Of a stretch of DNA of 64,000 bases, positions 49,851 to 60,943 are shown in pieces. A program made the position numbers and the translations under genes. The notes under the pieces were generated by a model. That model saw only the letters and a list, made by a program, of their open reading frames with translations, was not told the origin of the DNA and did not search any database. The number at the start of each line of letters is the position of its first letter. Positions within the stretch are counted from its first letter, which is position 1. The stretch is from Flavobacteriales bacterium (GTDB lineage: Bacteria > Bacteroidota > Bacteroidia > Flavobacteriales > Flavobacteriaceae), in assembly GCA_018335925.1 (NCBI GenBank), contig JAGXRF010000064.1, positions 123,831 to 187,830 on the forward strand. Direction: 5' to 3'.

Positions 49851-50546
49851 ATGATGCAACCAACTTATAAATCAATTGCACATTGGGCCGAAGATGACCA
49901 ACCAAGAGAAAAACTCATGTTAAGAGGTCGTTCAGCCTTAACAGATGCGGAATTATTAGCCATATTGATTGGGTCTGGATCTAGAAACGAATCTGCCGTA
50001 GATTTGTGTAAAAAAATTTTAGCACAAAGTCAGAATCATTTGCATTTATTAGGCAAATTAAGCATCCAACAATTAATGGAATTTAAAGGCATTGGTGAAG
50101 CAAAAGCAATCACCATCATTGCAGCATTAGAACTAGGGAAAAGAATTAGACAATCAGAAGTAAAAGATTTGATTAAAATAACCTGTAGTAAAGATGCCTT
50201 TAATATCATACATCCAATAATTGGAGATTTGTATCATGAGGAATTTTGGGTGCTGTATTTAAACAATGCCAATAAAGTGATTCATAAATGCCAAATAAGC
50301 AAAGGAGGTATTTCGGGTACAATTGTAGATAATCGATTAGTTTTTAAAGCAGCTTTAGAGCATCACGCTACTGGTATCATTTTAAGTCATAACCACCCTT
50401 CAGGAAGACCAACCCCTAGTCATTCAGACTTTAGCTTAACCAAAAAAATTAAAATTGCAGGTGAGGCATTGGAAATAAAACTATTAGACCACATAATTGT
50501 AACCGCTAATGATTATTATAGTTTTGCTGATGAGGAAAAGCTATAA
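49851..50546 (+). CDS. radC: RadC/JAB-domain protein
   Basis: 231 residues. The N-terminal helix-hairpin-helix part is typical (KLMLRGRSALTDAELLAILI, LMEFKGIGEAKAITIIAALE). The C-terminal JAB/JAMM metal site is complete: E in the domain start and SHNHPSGRPTPSHSD (His-x-His-x10-Asp). Named for DNA repair, but its cellular role is not settled. It is followed within 35 bp by a secreted-protein gene on the same strand. Confidence 0.93.
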   Translation: MMQPTYKSIAHWAEDDQPREKLMLRGRSALTDAELLAILIGSGSRNESAVDLCKKILAQSQNHLHLLGKLSIQQLMEFKGIGEAKAITIIAALELGKRIRQSEVKDLIKITCSKDAFNIIHPIIGDLYHEEFWVLYLNNANKVIHKCQISKGGISGTIVDNRLVFKAALEHHATGIILSHNHPSGRPTPSHSDFSLTKKIKIAGEALEIKLLDHIIVTANDYYSFADEEKL

Positions 50547-50552
50547 AATAAG

Positions 50553-50560
50553 TATCTTTG
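50553..50560 (+). promoter_or_regulatory. -7-like element before the secreted-protein gene
   Basis: TATCTTTG matches TAnnTTTG and lies 22 bp before the ATG at 50582. The only upstream TTTG is 26 nt away, slightly too far, so this is tentative. Confidence 0.35.
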
Positions 50561-50581
50561 ATGTTTAAGCTTTAAAATTCA

Positions 50582-51289
50582 ATGAAGAGAATCATCTATT
50601 TTGCAGTTTACGCATTGTTTGTTTTTACCTCTTTTATATGGGGACAAAGAAATGTCATCATTCTTCCTAAAAAATTTTCTGATTTTAAAACGGAGAATCA
50701 ATTCAACTTAAACTACTTATCGAAACTTGCTTTAGAAAGAAGGGGATTTGAGGTTTATTATGAAAATGAAATTCCTAAAGATTATCTCATTAACAGATGT
50801 GATATGTTAACTTTAGATATTCAAGACCAAAGTGGAAGTTTTAGCTGTGCTTTGGTGCTTCAATTTAAAGATTGTACCAACCAAGTGGTATTAGAATCTG
50901 AAATTGGAAAATCAAGAGAGAAGGATTTTAAACTTGCCTATAACCAAGCATTTCGTCAGGCTGAGAAAAGTTTGATTGAACCTCTTATTTTTGATCAATT
51001 TGAAAAATTATACCAAAAAAATAAAGTTTTAAGTCCAAAAGAAACTACTCCAACTGTTGTTCATAACGATATTGAAATTTTATATGCACAACCAATTGAA
51101 AATGGTTTTCAGTTAATTGATGCCACACCTAAAATAGTTTACAAGATTTATTATACTTCGCAAAAAGAAATTTTTACAGCTATTAAAAACGACCAACAAG
51201 GTATTTTACTAAAAAACAACAACCAATGGTTTTTTGAATATGCCAAAGATGGAGAAATTAAAAAAGAACCCGTAAACATTAAATTCTAA
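50582..51289 (+). CDS. Secreted protein of unknown function
   Basis: 235 residues. Signal peptide about 1-21 (MKRIIYFAVYALFVFTSFIWG). The mature part has RNVIILPKKFSDFKTENQFN and alternating strands and helices, with no catalytic motif I recognise. The N-terminal segment with RRGFEVYYENEIPKDYLINRC and the ALVLQFKDCTNQVVLES stretch suggest an alpha/beta fold. It lies 35 bp after radC and ends at a strong terminator. Confidence 0.75.
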   Translation: MKRIIYFAVYALFVFTSFIWGQRNVIILPKKFSDFKTENQFNLNYLSKLALERRGFEVYYENEIPKDYLINRCDMLTLDIQDQSGSFSCALVLQFKDCTNQVVLESEIGKSREKDFKLAYNQAFRQAEKSLIEPLIFDQFEKLYQKNKVLSPKETTPTVVHNDIEILYAQPIENGFQLIDATPKIVYKIYYTSQKEIFTAIKNDQQGILLKNNNQWFFEYAKDGEIKKEPVNIKF

Positions 51290-51318
51290 AAAAAATCCCG
51301 CTAATGCGGGATTTTTTA
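51290..51318. terminator. Bidirectional terminator between two unknown secreted-protein genes
   Basis: ATCCCGC (51295-51301) pairs with GCGGGAT (51306-51312) around TAAT, with A-run before and T-run after. Confidence 0.9.
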
Positions 51319-51320
51319 TA

Positions 51321-51656
51321 CTAACATGTCGATTCGTTTAAATGTGCAATCTTCTTATACAACCTTTTAATTAATTTAGATTTGTACATCAAATTGTTAG
51401 AGTAAGATTCCATTTTCCCATCAACTTCTTTGTTATCGGACTTTAACTCTAAAGTTCTTCCAGAAACGAATTCAAAAACGTCATCTAATTTTACAGAAAC
51501 TTCTGAAGTAAATTCAATAGAGTGATTCGAGAATGACAATGATTGCATAGAGTTTGACTCTTGGGAATAAGTCAAATTGCAAAATAACAGTGTAAAAACA
51601 GTAATTGGGGCTATCTTGTTCAATTGTAGAAAAATTTCTACACAAATGTAGACCAA
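51321..51656 (-). CDS. Small exported protein of unknown function
   Basis: 111 residues. Hydrophobic N-terminus with a likely signal peptide ending near TLLFCNLTYSQ; the exact start is uncertain because MVYICVEIF adds a long n-region. The mature 75-80 residues are polar (Ser-, Lys- and Glu-rich) and end in LNESTC. No family recognised. It is a single gene with its own spacer, between two terminators. Confidence 0.55.
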   Translation of the reverse strand: MVYICVEIFLQLNKIAPITVFTLLFCNLTYSQESNSMQSLSFSNHSIEFTSEVSVKLDDVFEFVSGRTLELKSDNKEVDGKMESYSNNLMYKSKLIKRLYKKIAHLNESTC

Positions 51657-51704
51657 CCTATTAGATACCAGTCACTATATCGATGAAAAGATAAAATACT
51701 CGTT

Positions 51705-51738
51705 AAAAAAACAAAGCCCTAACATTTGTTAGGGCTTT
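51705..51738 (-). terminator. Terminator of the rpoBC-DUF3467 operon
   Basis: AAAGCCCTAAC (51713-51723) pairs with GTTAGGGCTTT (51728-51738), loop ATTT. On the minus strand the stem is followed by G and seven Ts. Confidence 0.92.
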
Positions 51739-51745
51739 ACTAAGC

Positions 51746-52057
51746 TTATGCTTGTCCGGTGGGACCAAAATTTAAAGGAATCGTTGGGTGCTCACTTTCA
51801 GAAATATCTCCATAGGAGCTTTCGAACCTTTGGATATTTTCTGCCAAAGCACCTAGGAATCTTTTGGCATGTTGCGGAGTTAAGATAATTCTCGACTTCA
51901 CTTTTGCTTTTGGTACACCAGGCATCATGTTGATAAAGTCAACTACAAACTCAGAATGAGAATGATTGATGATGGCCAAATTTGAGTAAATGCCTTCGGC
52001 TGTTTGCTCATCTAATTCAATATTAATTTGTCCTTGTGGATTTTGTGGATCGTTCAT
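51746..52057 (-). CDS. DUF3467 protein cotranscribed with rpoC
   Basis: 103 residues. INIELDEQTAEGIYSNLAII, HSEFVVDFINMMPGVPKAKV, and SRIILTPQHAKRFLGALAEN are the DUF3467 pattern. It starts 4 bp after the rpoC stop and ends just before the operon terminator, so it is cotranscribed with the RNA polymerase genes. Function is unknown; the steady pairing with rpoC in Bacteroidota (from memory) hints at a transcription-related role. Confidence 0.9.
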   Translation of the reverse strand: MNDPQNPQGQINIELDEQTAEGIYSNLAIINHSHSEFVVDFINMMPGVPKAKVKSRIILTPQHAKRFLGALAENIQRFESSYGDISESEHPTIPLNFGPTGQA

Positions 52058-52061
52058 AAGA

Positions 52062-55000
52062 TTAATATCTATATTCTTCTTTAGCTACCATCATTTGGTT
52101 GTACTCTTCTTTAGAACCAACCAAGAAATTATCATATTGTCTCATACCAGTACCAGCAGGAATTCTATGTCCAACAATTACGTTTTCTTTCAATCCTTCC
52201 AAAGTATCTATTTTACCTGCAACCGCAGCTTCATTTAATACTTTAGTGGTTTCCTGGAACGAAGCAGCAGAAATAAACGACTTGGTTTGTAACGATGCAC
52301 GAGTAATTCCTTGCAACACTGGAGTTGCAGTAGCAGGGATCACATCTCTAGCCACCACCAACTGTTTGTCTTCACGCTTCAACAAAGAGTTTTCATCTCT
52401 TAATTCTCTTGGAGAAACAATCTGACCTGGTTTCAAGTTTTGAGAATCACCAGCATCCTCAATTACTTTTAGTCCAAATAATTTATCGTTTTCTTCAATG
52501 AAATCTTTGGTGTGGATCATTTGCTCTTCTAAGAACAAAGTATCTCCTGGGTCTTGCACCAATACTTTACGCATCATCTGACGTATTACAACTTCAAAGT
52601 GCTTGTCGTTGATTTTTACCCCTTGTAAGCGATATACCTCTTGGATTTCATTTACCAAATATTGCTGAACAGCTGATGGACCTTGAATTCTTAAGATATC
52701 TTCTGGAGTAATGGCACCATCAGATAATGGCATCCCAGCTTTGATAAAGTCGTTTTCTTGTACTAAAATTTGGTTTGATAACTTAACTAAGTATTTCTTT
52801 ACTTCACCAAATTTAGATTCTACTACAATCTCACGGTTACCTCTCTTAATTTTTCCGAAGCTAACTACTCCATCAATTTCAGATACAACCGCTGGGTTAG
52901 ATGGGTTACGAGCTTCTAACAACTCGGTAATACGTGGTAAACCTCCGGTAATATCTCCTGCTTTGGATGATCTACGTGGGATTTTTACCAAAATTTTACC
53001 TGCTTGAATCTTCTCTCCATTTTCTACCATCAAGTGAGCACCTACTGGTAAATTGTACGATTTGATTAACTCATCGTTTTTACCAAAGATTAACAAGGTT
53101 GGTACTAATTTCTTATTTCTACTTTCAGAAATTACTTTTTCTTGGAAACCTGTTTGCTCATCAATTTCAACTTGGAAAGTTTGTCCTTGCTCTAAGTCTT
53201 CAAATGCAACTTTACCAGCAGTTTCAGAAATAATCACCCCGTTAAATGGATCCCATTTACAAATGGTGGTTCCTGCTTCAACTACATCACCTTCTTTTAC
53301 AAATATGCTAGAACCATAAGGAATATTATGTGTGTTTAAAACCATTCCTGTGTTCACATCTACCAATTTTAATTCTGTAGATCGAGAAACTACGATTTCG
53401 ATTTCATTTCCATCAAAATCAGTACCCATTACGGTTTTTAAATCTTCAATTTCTAATCTTCCTTTGAAACGAGTTACAATGCTTGATTCTTCAGAAACAC
53501 CACCAGCAACCCCTCCAACGTGGAATGTTCTTAAGGTTAACTGAGTTCCCGGTTCACCAATTGACTGTGCAGCTACTACTCCAACTGCTTCACCCATTTG
53601 GATCATTTTACCAGTAGCTAAGTTTCTTCCGTAACATTTTGCACAAATTCCTTTTTCTGCTTCACAAGTTAATGGAGATCTTACTTCTACTTTTTCTACT
53701 GGAGAAGCTTCAATTGCAGCAACAATCTTTTCTGTAATTTCTTCACCTGCATGTACTAAAATTTCAGAATTCATCGGGTTGATCACATCTTGCAATGCTA
53801 CACGACCTAAAATTCTTTCCCCAAGAGTTTCTACAATTTCTTCATTTTTCTTCAACGGAGAAACTTCAATACCTCTTAAGGTACCACAATCAACAGAGTT
53901 TACAATCACATCTTGAGATACGTCATGTAATCTTCTGGTCAAGTATCCGGCATCTGCTGTTTTTAATGCAGTATCCGCCAAACCTTTACGAGCACCGTGG
54001 GTTGAAATAAAGTATTCTAAAATCGATAAACCTTCTTTAAAGTTAGAAAGAATCGGGTTTTCGATAATTTCACCACCTGCAGCGGTTGATTTTTTCGGCT
54101 TAGCCATCAAACCACGCATCCCTGTTAACTGACGAATCTGCTCTTTAGATCCCCTTGCTCCAGAATCTAACATCATATATACAGAGTTAAATCCTTGTTG
54201 GTCTTCACGAATCTTTTTCATTGCCAATTCTGTCAACATGGCATTGGTAGAAGTCCACACGTCAATCACCTGGTTGTAACGTTCGTTATTGGTGATCAGA
54301 CCCATGTTATAGTTCATGGTAATGTTTGCCACTTGCTCGTTTGCATCTGCTATCAAATCTAATTTTTGCTCAGGAATTACAATATCTCCCAAACTGAATG
54401 ACAAACCTCCTTGGAATGCATACTTGTACCCCATGTCCTTCATACTGTCTAAGAAAGCAGCAGTAGTTGGCACATCGGTTGATGCTAAAATTCTTCCAAT
54501 AATATCTCTTAACGACTTTTTAGTCAAAACTTCGTTAATGTAACCTGCTTTGGTTGGTACTACTTCGTTAAATAAAACTCTACCAGCAGTAGTTTGGATT
54601 AACTTGGTTACAATATTTCCGTTTTCATCCAAATCTTTGGTACGAACTTTAATGCGGGCATTTAAGTCTAAAATACCTTCATTGATAGCAATGGTTACTT
54701 CTTCAGGAGAATAGAAAGTCATGTTTTCTCCTTTTACTTTTAATTCAGGAGTAGACAATCTTTCTTTGGTCATGTAGTACAAACCAAGAACCATGTCTTG
54801 AGAAGGAACCGTTACCGGAGCACCATTGGCTGGGTTTAAGATATTGTGTGAAGCCAACATTAACAATTGAGCTTCTAAAATAGCTTCAGGCCCTAATGGC
54901 AAGTGAACTGCCATCTGGTCACCATCAAAATCCGCATTAAATGCAGTACAAGTTAATGGGTGTAACTGAATTGCTTTTCCTTCGATTAATTTAGGCTGGA

Positions 55001-56363
55001 ATGCTTGGATTCCTAAACGGTGCAAAGTAGGAGCACGGTTTAATAACACAGGATGTCCTTTGATTACATTTTCTAAGATATCCCAAACAACTGGCTCTTT
55101 TTTATCGATGATTTTTTTCGCAGATTTTACTGTTTTTACAATTCCTCTTTCAATTAATTTTCTAATTACAAAAGGTTTGTACAATTCAGCAGCCATATCT
55201 TTTGGCAATCCGCACTCATATAATTTTAATTCTGGACCAACCACAATTACCGAACGAGCCGAGTAATCTACACGTTTTCCTAACAAGTTTTGACGGAAAC
55301 GTCCTTGTTTTCCTTTTAAGGAGTCAGATAACGATTTTAATGGTCGGTTAGATTCTGTTTTTACAGCAGAAGCTTTTCTTGTATTATCAAATAAAGAGTC
55401 TACAGCTTCTTGCAACATCCTTTTTTCGTTTCTCAAGATTACTTCTGGAGCTTTGATTTCCATCAATCTTTTTAAACGATTGTTACGGATGATAACTCTT
55501 CTATATAAATCATTTAAGTCAGAGGTAGCAAATCTACCACCATCCAAAGGCACTAAAGGTCTTAACTCTGGTGGAATTACCGGAATCACTTTTAAGATCA
55601 TCCATTCTGGCTTGTTTTCTCTGTTCATGTTTGCATCGCGGAAAGCTTCCACTACTTGCAATCTTTTCAAAGCTTCTGTTTTTCTTTGCTTAGAGGTCTC
55701 GTTGTTTGCATTGTGACGTAATTCATACGACAATGCATCCAAGTCGATTCTTGACAACAAATCCATGATACATTCCGCACCCATTTTGGCGATGAATTTG
55801 TTTGGATCGTTATCATCCAAATATTGGTTTTCCATCGGAAGGGTATCTAAAATATTTAGATATTCTTCTTCGGTTAAAAAGTCCAACACTTTTAAATCGT
55901 CCCCTTCTGCATTTTTGGCAATACCTGGCTGTATTACTACGTATCTTTCGTAGTAAATAATCATATCTAATTTCTTAGATGGCAATCCTAGGATATATCC
56001 AATTTTGTTTGGCAACGAACGGAAGTACCAAATATGAGCAATTGGCACTACTAAGTTGATATGACCAATACGATCTCTACGAACTTTTTTCTCGGTTACT
56101 TCTACACCACAACGATCACATACGATTCCTTTGTAGCGAATTCTTTTGTACTTTCCACAAGCACATTCATAATCTTTTACCGGACCAAAGATTCTTTCGC
56201 AGAACAATCCGTCTCTTTCCGGTTTGTGGGTACGGTAGTTGATAGTTTCAGGCTTCAACACTTCCCCTCTTGACTCCGCAAGCATGGTTTCTGGCGATGC
56301 CAAACCTATGGTGATTTTGTTAAATCTCTTTACGGTGTTTTTATCTTTATTTCTGTTTATCAT
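52062..56363 (-). CDS. rpoC: RNA polymerase beta' subunit
   Basis: 1433 residues. The N-terminal zinc ribbon is present ([20 protein letters not shown]), as is the active-site motif [12 protein letters not shown] with D478, D480 and D482. The second zinc site reads [13 protein letters not shown]. The bridge-helix and trigger-loop regions ([40 protein letters not shown]) are intact. It is located 59 bp after rpoB. Confidence 0.98.
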   Translation of the reverse strand: MINRNKDKNTVKRFNKITIGLASPETMLAESRGEVLKPETINYRTHKPERDGLFCERIFGPVKDYECACGKYKRIRYKGIVCDRCGVEVTEKKVRRDRIGHINLVVPIAHIWYFRSLPNKIGYILGLPSKKLDMIIYYERYVVIQPGIAKNAEGDDLKVLDFLTEEEYLNILDTLPMENQYLDDNDPNKFIAKMGAECIMDLLSRIDLDALSYELRHNANNETSKQRKTEALKRLQVVEAFRDANMNRENKPEWMILKVIPVIPPELRPLVPLDGGRFATSDLNDLYRRVIIRNNRLKRLMEIKAPEVILRNEKRMLQEAVDSLFDNTRKASAVKTESNRPLKSLSDSLKGKQGRFRQNLLGKRVDYSARSVIVVGPELKLYECGLPKDMAAELYKPFVIRKLIERGIVKTVKSAKKIIDKKEPVVWDILENVIKGHPVLLNRAPTLHRLGIQAFQPKLIEGKAIQLHPLTCTAFNADFDGDQMAVHLPLGPEAILEAQLLMLASHNILNPANGAPVTVPSQDMVLGLYYMTKERLSTPELKVKGENMTFYSPEEVTIAINEGILDLNARIKVRTKDLDENGNIVTKLIQTTAGRVLFNEVVPTKAGYINEVLTKKSLRDIIGRILASTDVPTTAAFLDSMKDMGYKYAFQGGLSFSLGDIVIPEQKLDLIADANEQVANITMNYNMGLITNNERYNQVIDVWTSTNAMLTELAMKKIREDQQGFNSVYMMLDSGARGSKEQIRQLTGMRGLMAKPKKSTAAGGEIIENPILSNFKEGLSILEYFISTHGARKGLADTALKTADAGYLTRRLHDVSQDVIVNSVDCGTLRGIEVSPLKKNEEIVETLGERILGRVALQDVINPMNSEILVHAGEEITEKIVAAIEASPVEKVEVRSPLTCEAEKGICAKCYGRNLATGKMIQMGEAVGVVAAQSIGEPGTQLTLRTFHVGGVAGGVSEESSIVTRFKGRLEIEDLKTVMGTDFDGNEIEIVVSRSTELKLVDVNTGMVLNTHNIPYGSSIFVKEGDVVEAGTTICKWDPFNGVIISETAGKVAFEDLEQGQTFQVEIDEQTGFQEKVISESRNKKLVPTLLIFGKNDELIKSYNLPVGAHLMVENGEKIQAGKILVKIPRRSSKAGDITGGLPRITELLEARNPSNPAVVSEIDGVVSFGKIKRGNREIVVESKFGEVKKYLVKLSNQILVQENDFIKAGMPLSDGAITPEDILRIQGPSAVQQYLVNEIQEVYRLQGVKINDKHFEVVIRQMMRKVLVQDPGDTLFLEEQMIHTKDFIEENDKLFGLKVIEDAGDSQNLKPGQIVSPRELRDENSLLKREDKQLVVARDVIPATATPVLQGITRASLQTKSFISAASFQETTKVLNEAAVAGKIDTLEGLKENVIVGHRIPAGTGMRQYDNFLVGSKEEYNQMMVAKEEYRY

Positions 56364-56392
56364 GACGATAGTAAATTAAGGTGGTTAAGTGA

Positions 56393-56414
56393 GGTAGGTG
56401 TTGGAACACCTACC
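56393..56414. other. 9-bp hairpin between rpoB and rpoC
   Basis: GGTAGGTGT (56393-56401), TGGA loop, ACACCTACC (56406-56414): a perfect stem, the strongest in the 59-bp spacer. No T-run follows on the minus strand, so it is not an intrinsic terminator. A role in mRNA processing or stability is inference. Confidence 0.6.
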
Positions 56415-56422
56415 GAACTAAA

Positions 56423-59400
56423 TTATTCTTCTAATCGGATGTCTAAACCTAAACCTTTGAGTTCGTGCATCAATACGTTGAATGACTCAGGTAATCCAGG
56501 TTCCGGCATTGGCTCTCCTTTTACGATAGCCTCGTAAGTTTTAGCTCTACCGATTACGTCATCTGATTTAACCGTCAAAATTTCTCTTAAGGTACTTGAA
56601 GCACCATAAGCTTCTAGAGCCCATACCTCCATCTCTCCAAATCTTTGACCTCCAAATTGAGCTTTACCTCCTAATGGTTGTTGTGTAATCAAAGAGTATG
56701 GACCGATAGAACGTGCGTGCATCTTATCATCTACCATGTGGCCTAATTTCAACATGTAAATTACCCCTACGGTTGCAGGTTGGTGGAATCTTTCTCCGGT
56801 ACCACCATCATACAAATACGTGTGACCAAAGCGTGGGATTCCAGCTTCGTCAGTAATTTCATTGATTTGGTCTAAAGAAGCACCATCAAAAATTGGGGTT
56901 GCAAACTTTTTGCCTAATTTCAATCCTGCCCATCCTAACACGGTTTCGTAAATCTGACCGATGTTCATACGAGAAGGTACCCCTAGTGGGTTCAATACAA
57001 TATCTACTGGTGTTCCGTCTTCCAAGAAAGGCATGTCTTCGTCTCTTACAATACGTGCTACAATACCTTTGTTTCCATGACGACCTGCCATTTTATCTCC
57101 AACTTTCAATTTACGTTTTTTAGCAATGTAAACTTTAGCTAGTTTTAAAATTCCTGCTGGTAATTCGTCTCCAACGGTAATGGTGAATTTATCTCTTCTT
57201 AATGCACCTTGTAAATCATTTAACTTGATTTTGTAGTTGTGCAATAAATCGTTAATAACTTCATTGGTTTCATCGTCAGCAACCCATTGTCCTTTGCTTA
57301 AGTGAGCGAAATCATCTACAGCATTTAACATTTTTTGGGTATACTTCTTACCTTTTGGCAACACTTCTTCTCCTAATTCATTCATCACACCTTGAGAAGT
57401 TTTACCATTTACCAATTGGAATAATTTGTCAACCAACTTATCTTTCAACTCGTTGAATTTCACTTCATATTCCATTTCTAAAGATGCTACATCATCTTTA
57501 TCTTTGGTTTTCTTACGTTTATCTTTTACTGCTCTTGCGAATAATTTTTTATCTAAAACAACACCACTTAAAGAAGGAGAAGCTTTTAAAGATGCATCTT
57601 TCACATCTCCAGCTTTATCTCCGAAGATTGCTCTTAATAATTTTTCTTCTGGGGTTGGATCAGATTCTCCTTTTGGAGTGATTTTACCAATCAAGATGTC
57701 GCCAGGTTTTACTTCTGCACCAATTCTGATCATACCGTTTTCATCCAAATCTTTGGTAGCTTCTTCAGAAACGTTTGGTATGTCGTTGGTCAATTCTTCA
57801 TTACCTAACTTGGTATCTCTAACTTCTAATGAATAATCATCAATATGGATAGAGGTAAAAATATCTTCACGAGCAACTCTTTCAGAAATTACAATCGCAT
57901 CCTCAAAGTTATACCCTTTCCAAGGCATGAAAGCAACTTTTAAGTTTCTTCCTAAAGCTAGTTCTCCGTTTTGGGTAGCATATCCTTCACAAAGCACTTG
58001 TCCTTTAGCAACTCTATCTCCTTTTCTTACGATTGGTTTTAAGTTGATACAAGTACTTTGGTTGGTTTTTTGGAATTTGATCAGATTATACGTTTTTTCA
58101 TCCGAGTCAAAACTTACCATTTTTTCTCTTTCTGAACGATCGTATTTGATCACAATTTTGTTTGCATCTACGTATTCAACCGTTCCATCGCCTTCTGCAT
58201 TGATCAATACTCTTGAGTCAGAAGCAACTTGTCTTTCTAAACCAGTTCCAACAATTGGAGCTTGTGGTCTCATCAAAGGTACTGCCTGACGCATCATGTT
58301 AGATCCCATCAAAGCACGGTTCGCATCATCATGCTCTAAGAACGGAATTAACGAAGCTGAGATAGAAGCAATTTGGTTCGGAGCAACATCTGTGTAATGA
58401 ATAGCTGTAGGATCTACTACAGGGAAATCTCCTTCTTCTCTAGCAATTACTCTTTCAGCAGTAATTTTACCTGTAGCATCCATGTCAATGTTTGCCTGAG
58501 CAATCATTTTGCCTTCTTCTTCTTCAGCACTTAAATAAATTGGTTCTGATTGGATATCTACCACCCCGTTTTCCACTTTGCGGTATGGAGTTTCGATGAA
58601 TCCCATGCTATTTACTTTCGCAAATACACCCAAAGAAGAAATCAAACCAATGTTTGGTCCTTCAGGGGTTTCAATCGGACACAATCTTCCGTAGTGGGTA
58701 TAGTGAACGTCACGAACCTCAAATCCTGCTCTTTCTCTGGAAAGACCACCTGGACCTAAAGCTGACAATCTTCGTTTGTGGGTAATCTCTGCCAATGGAT
58801 TGGTTTGGTCCATAAACTGAGATAACTGGTTGGTACCAAAGAATGAATTGATTACAGAAGATAAGGTTTTGGCATTGATCAAGTCAATTGGAGTAAATAC
58901 CTCATTATCTCTTACGTTCATTCTTTCACGGATGGTTCTAGCCATACGAGCCAAACCAACACCAAACTGTGCGGAAAGTTGTTCACCAACGGTTCTTACA
59001 CGTCTGTTAGATAAGTGATCGATATCATCAATCTCCGCTTTAGAGTTGATCAATTCAATCAAATATTTCACGATAGTGATGATATCCTCTTTGGTCAACA
59101 CTTGTTTGTCCATAGGAATATCTAACCCTAATTTTTTGTTCATTCTGTAACGACCTACATCTCCTAAGTTGTAGCGTTGATCAGAGAAGAACAATTTGTC
59201 AATAATACCTCTTGCAGTTTCCTCATCTGGTGGTTCTGCATTACGTAACTGACGGTATATGTGTTCTACCGCTTCTTTTTCAGAGTTGGTAGGGTCTTTT
59301 TGTAAAGTATTATGGATAATGGTAAAATCTGCTTGGTTGTTGTCTTCTTTATGCAACAAGATAGATTTTACATTAGAATCAATAATTTGTTCCACATTGT

Positions 59401-60235
59401 CTTTGTCAATAATGGTATCACGATCTAAGATAATTTCGTTACGCTCAATAGAAACTACTTCTCCTGTATCCTCGTCCACAAAGTCTTCAAACCAAGTATT
59501 CAATACACGAGCAGCTAATTTTCTACCGATATATTTTTTCAATCCGGTTTTAGAAACTTTAATTTCCTCCGCAAGGTCAAAAATTTCTAAGATATCCTTA
59601 TCTCTTTCATACCCAATGGCACGGAATAAAGTAGTTACCGGTAATTTTTTCTTTCTGTCGATATATGCATACATCACATTGTTGATGTCTGTAGCAAATT
59701 CAATCCAAGAACCTTTGAAAGGAATAACACGAGCAGAATATAATTTTGTTCCATTAGCATGGAAAGATTGGCCAAAGAAAACCCCTGGTGAACGGTGTAA
59801 TTGCGATACAATTACCCTTTCTGCTCCATTAATTACAAAAGTACCACTTGGAGTCATGTAAGGAATGGTTCCTAAATACACATCTTGAACGATGGTTTCA
59901 AAATCCTCATGTTCCGGGTCTGTACAATATAACTTTAATCTTGCTTTTAAAGGTACACTGTAGGTCAACCCTCTTTCAATACACTCTTGAATGGTGTAAC
60001 GAGGTGGATCTACAAAATAGTCTAAAAACTCAAGAACGAAGTTGTTTCTGGTGTCAGTAATTGGAAAGTTTTCCATGAAGGTGTTATAAAGACCTTCGTT
60101 GCCTCTCTCGTCAGATTTAGTTTCCAATTGAAAAAAGTCTTTAAACGACTTGATTTGAATATCCAAAAAGTCTGGATACTGTGGAATGTGTTTGGTGGAG
60201 GCAAAATTCAATCTTTCAGTCTGATTTGTTATCAT
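56423..60235 (-). CDS. rpoB: RNA polymerase beta subunit
   Basis: 1270 residues from the ATG at 60235; a TTG directly before it would add one Met. [20 protein letters not shown] is the flavobacterial start. The rifampicin-binding region reads wild-type ([20 protein letters not shown], then [20 protein letters not shown]). The active-site and flap regions [20 protein letters not shown] and [15 protein letters not shown] are intact. It follows rplL after a 267-bp spacer with a strong terminator. Confidence 0.98.
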   Translation of the reverse strand: MITNQTERLNFASTKHIPQYPDFLDIQIKSFKDFFQLETKSDERGNEGLYNTFMENFPITDTRNNFVLEFLDYFVDPPRYTIQECIERGLTYSVPLKARLKLYCTDPEHEDFETIVQDVYLGTIPYMTPSGTFVINGAERVIVSQLHRSPGVFFGQSFHANGTKLYSARVIPFKGSWIEFATDINNVMYAYIDRKKKLPVTTLFRAIGYERDKDILEIFDLAEEIKVSKTGLKKYIGRKLAARVLNTWFEDFVDEDTGEVVSIERNEIILDRDTIIDKDNVEQIIDSNVKSILLHKEDNNQADFTIIHNTLQKDPTNSEKEAVEHIYRQLRNAEPPDEETARGIIDKLFFSDQRYNLGDVGRYRMNKKLGLDIPMDKQVLTKEDIITIVKYLIELINSKAEIDDIDHLSNRRVRTVGEQLSAQFGVGLARMARTIRERMNVRDNEVFTPIDLINAKTLSSVINSFFGTNQLSQFMDQTNPLAEITHKRRLSALGPGGLSRERAGFEVRDVHYTHYGRLCPIETPEGPNIGLISSLGVFAKVNSMGFIETPYRKVENGVVDIQSEPIYLSAEEEEGKMIAQANIDMDATGKITAERVIAREEGDFPVVDPTAIHYTDVAPNQIASISASLIPFLEHDDANRALMGSNMMRQAVPLMRPQAPIVGTGLERQVASDSRVLINAEGDGTVEYVDANKIVIKYDRSEREKMVSFDSDEKTYNLIKFQKTNQSTCINLKPIVRKGDRVAKGQVLCEGYATQNGELALGRNLKVAFMPWKGYNFEDAIVISERVAREDIFTSIHIDDYSLEVRDTKLGNEELTNDIPNVSEEATKDLDENGMIRIGAEVKPGDILIGKITPKGESDPTPEEKLLRAIFGDKAGDVKDASLKASPSLSGVVLDKKLFARAVKDKRKKTKDKDDVASLEMEYEVKFNELKDKLVDKLFQLVNGKTSQGVMNELGEEVLPKGKKYTQKMLNAVDDFAHLSKGQWVADDETNEVINDLLHNYKIKLNDLQGALRRDKFTITVGDELPAGILKLAKVYIAKKRKLKVGDKMAGRHGNKGIVARIVRDEDMPFLEDGTPVDIVLNPLGVPSRMNIGQIYETVLGWAGLKLGKKFATPIFDGASLDQINEITDEAGIPRFGHTYLYDGGTGERFHQPATVGVIYMLKLGHMVDDKMHARSIGPYSLITQQPLGGKAQFGGQRFGEMEVWALEAYGASSTLREILTVKSDDVIGRAKTYEAIVKGEPMPEPGLPESFNVLMHELKGLGLDIRLEE

Positions 60236-60272
60236 CAATGGACAAAATTTTGATTAAAAAAAAGTAATTTGT

Positions 60273-60286
60273 TGTGTATATACACA
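60273..60286. promoter_or_regulatory. 14-bp perfect palindrome in the rpoB leader
   Basis: TGTGTATATACACA lies 38 bp before the rpoB ATG. It could be an operator for a dimeric regulator or a short RNA hairpin; nothing else in the window matches it. Confidence 0.4.
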
Positions 60287-60379
60287 GTTTAATGGATACT
60301 TTCTTTTTTAAAATCGATACATCTCTTTAGCAGTTGGGTTATGCAAACTCGGTTGCTAATTTCTTCGTAGCGATGATAA

Positions 60380-60442
60380 ATTTTTCGTATTTTAAACTAA
60401 AATTTATAATAAAATAGTGTTGAATTTTATTATACGAAAAAT
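60380..60442. repeat. Layered inverted repeats downstream of the rplL terminator
   Basis: ATTTTTCGTAT (60380-60390) and ATACGAAAAAT (60432-60442) are exact reverse complements, 11 bp each. Inside them TATAATAAAAT (60405-60415) and ATTTTATTATA (60424-60434) form another perfect 11-bp pair with an 8-nt loop. The outer right arm overlaps the U-tract of the rplL terminator, so alternative pairings are possible. Confidence 0.6.
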
Positions 60443-60479
60443 GGTTTAGGTCTCAGAACTTTCGTTCCAGACCTAAACC
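60437..60479 (-). terminator. Strong rho-independent terminator between rplL and rpoB
   Basis: GGTTTAGGTCT (60443-60453 on plus) pairs with AGACCTAAACC-type arm (60469-60479). An inner GAAC-GAAA-GTTC caps it with a GNRA tetraloop on the minus strand, followed by ATTTTT. It would stop or attenuate transcription before rpoB. Confidence 0.88.
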
Positions 60480-60501
60480 TAATTTTTAAACTCTAAAAGA
60501 A

Positions 60502-60882
60502 TTACTTAAGCTCTACTACAGCTCCAGCTTCTTCTAAAGCTTTTTTCAAGCCTTCAGCTTCGTCTTTAGATACACCTTCTTTAACATTAGCTGGTGCACC
60601 ATCTACTAAGTCTTTAGCTTCTTTTAATCCTAAACCGGTTAATTCTTTTACAGCTTTAACTACAGCTAATTTAGAAGCACCAGCATCTTTCAATACTACA
60701 GTGAATTCAGTTTGCTCAGCAGCAGCGTCATCACCACCACCAGCAACAGGACCTGCAGCTACAGCAACAGCAGCAGCAGCTGGCTCAATACCATATTCTT
60801 CTTTTAAGATGGTTGCTAATTCATTAACTTCTTTTACAGTTAAGTTTACTAATTGTTCTGCGAATTGTTTCAAATCTGCCAT
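60502..60882 (-). CDS. rplL: 50S ribosomal protein L7/L12
   Basis: 126 residues. The N-terminal dimerisation helix, an Ala/Gly/Val-rich hinge ([20 protein letters not shown]) and the C-terminal factor-binding domain ([20 protein letters not shown], then [16 protein letters not shown]) are all clear. It recruits translational GTPases as a stalk protein. A strong terminator follows. Confidence 0.98.
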   Translation of the reverse strand: MADLKQFAEQLVNLTVKEVNELATILKEEYGIEPAAAAVAVAAGPVAGGGDDAAAEQTEFTVVLKDAGASKLAVVKAVKELTGLGLKEAKDLVDGAPANVKEGVSKDEAEGLKKALEEAGAVVELK

Positions 60883-60943
60883 TTTTCTATCGATTTAAAA
60901 GTTTTTAAAAAATATTTAATTTAGTGCGTTTTGTTTTTGAATG

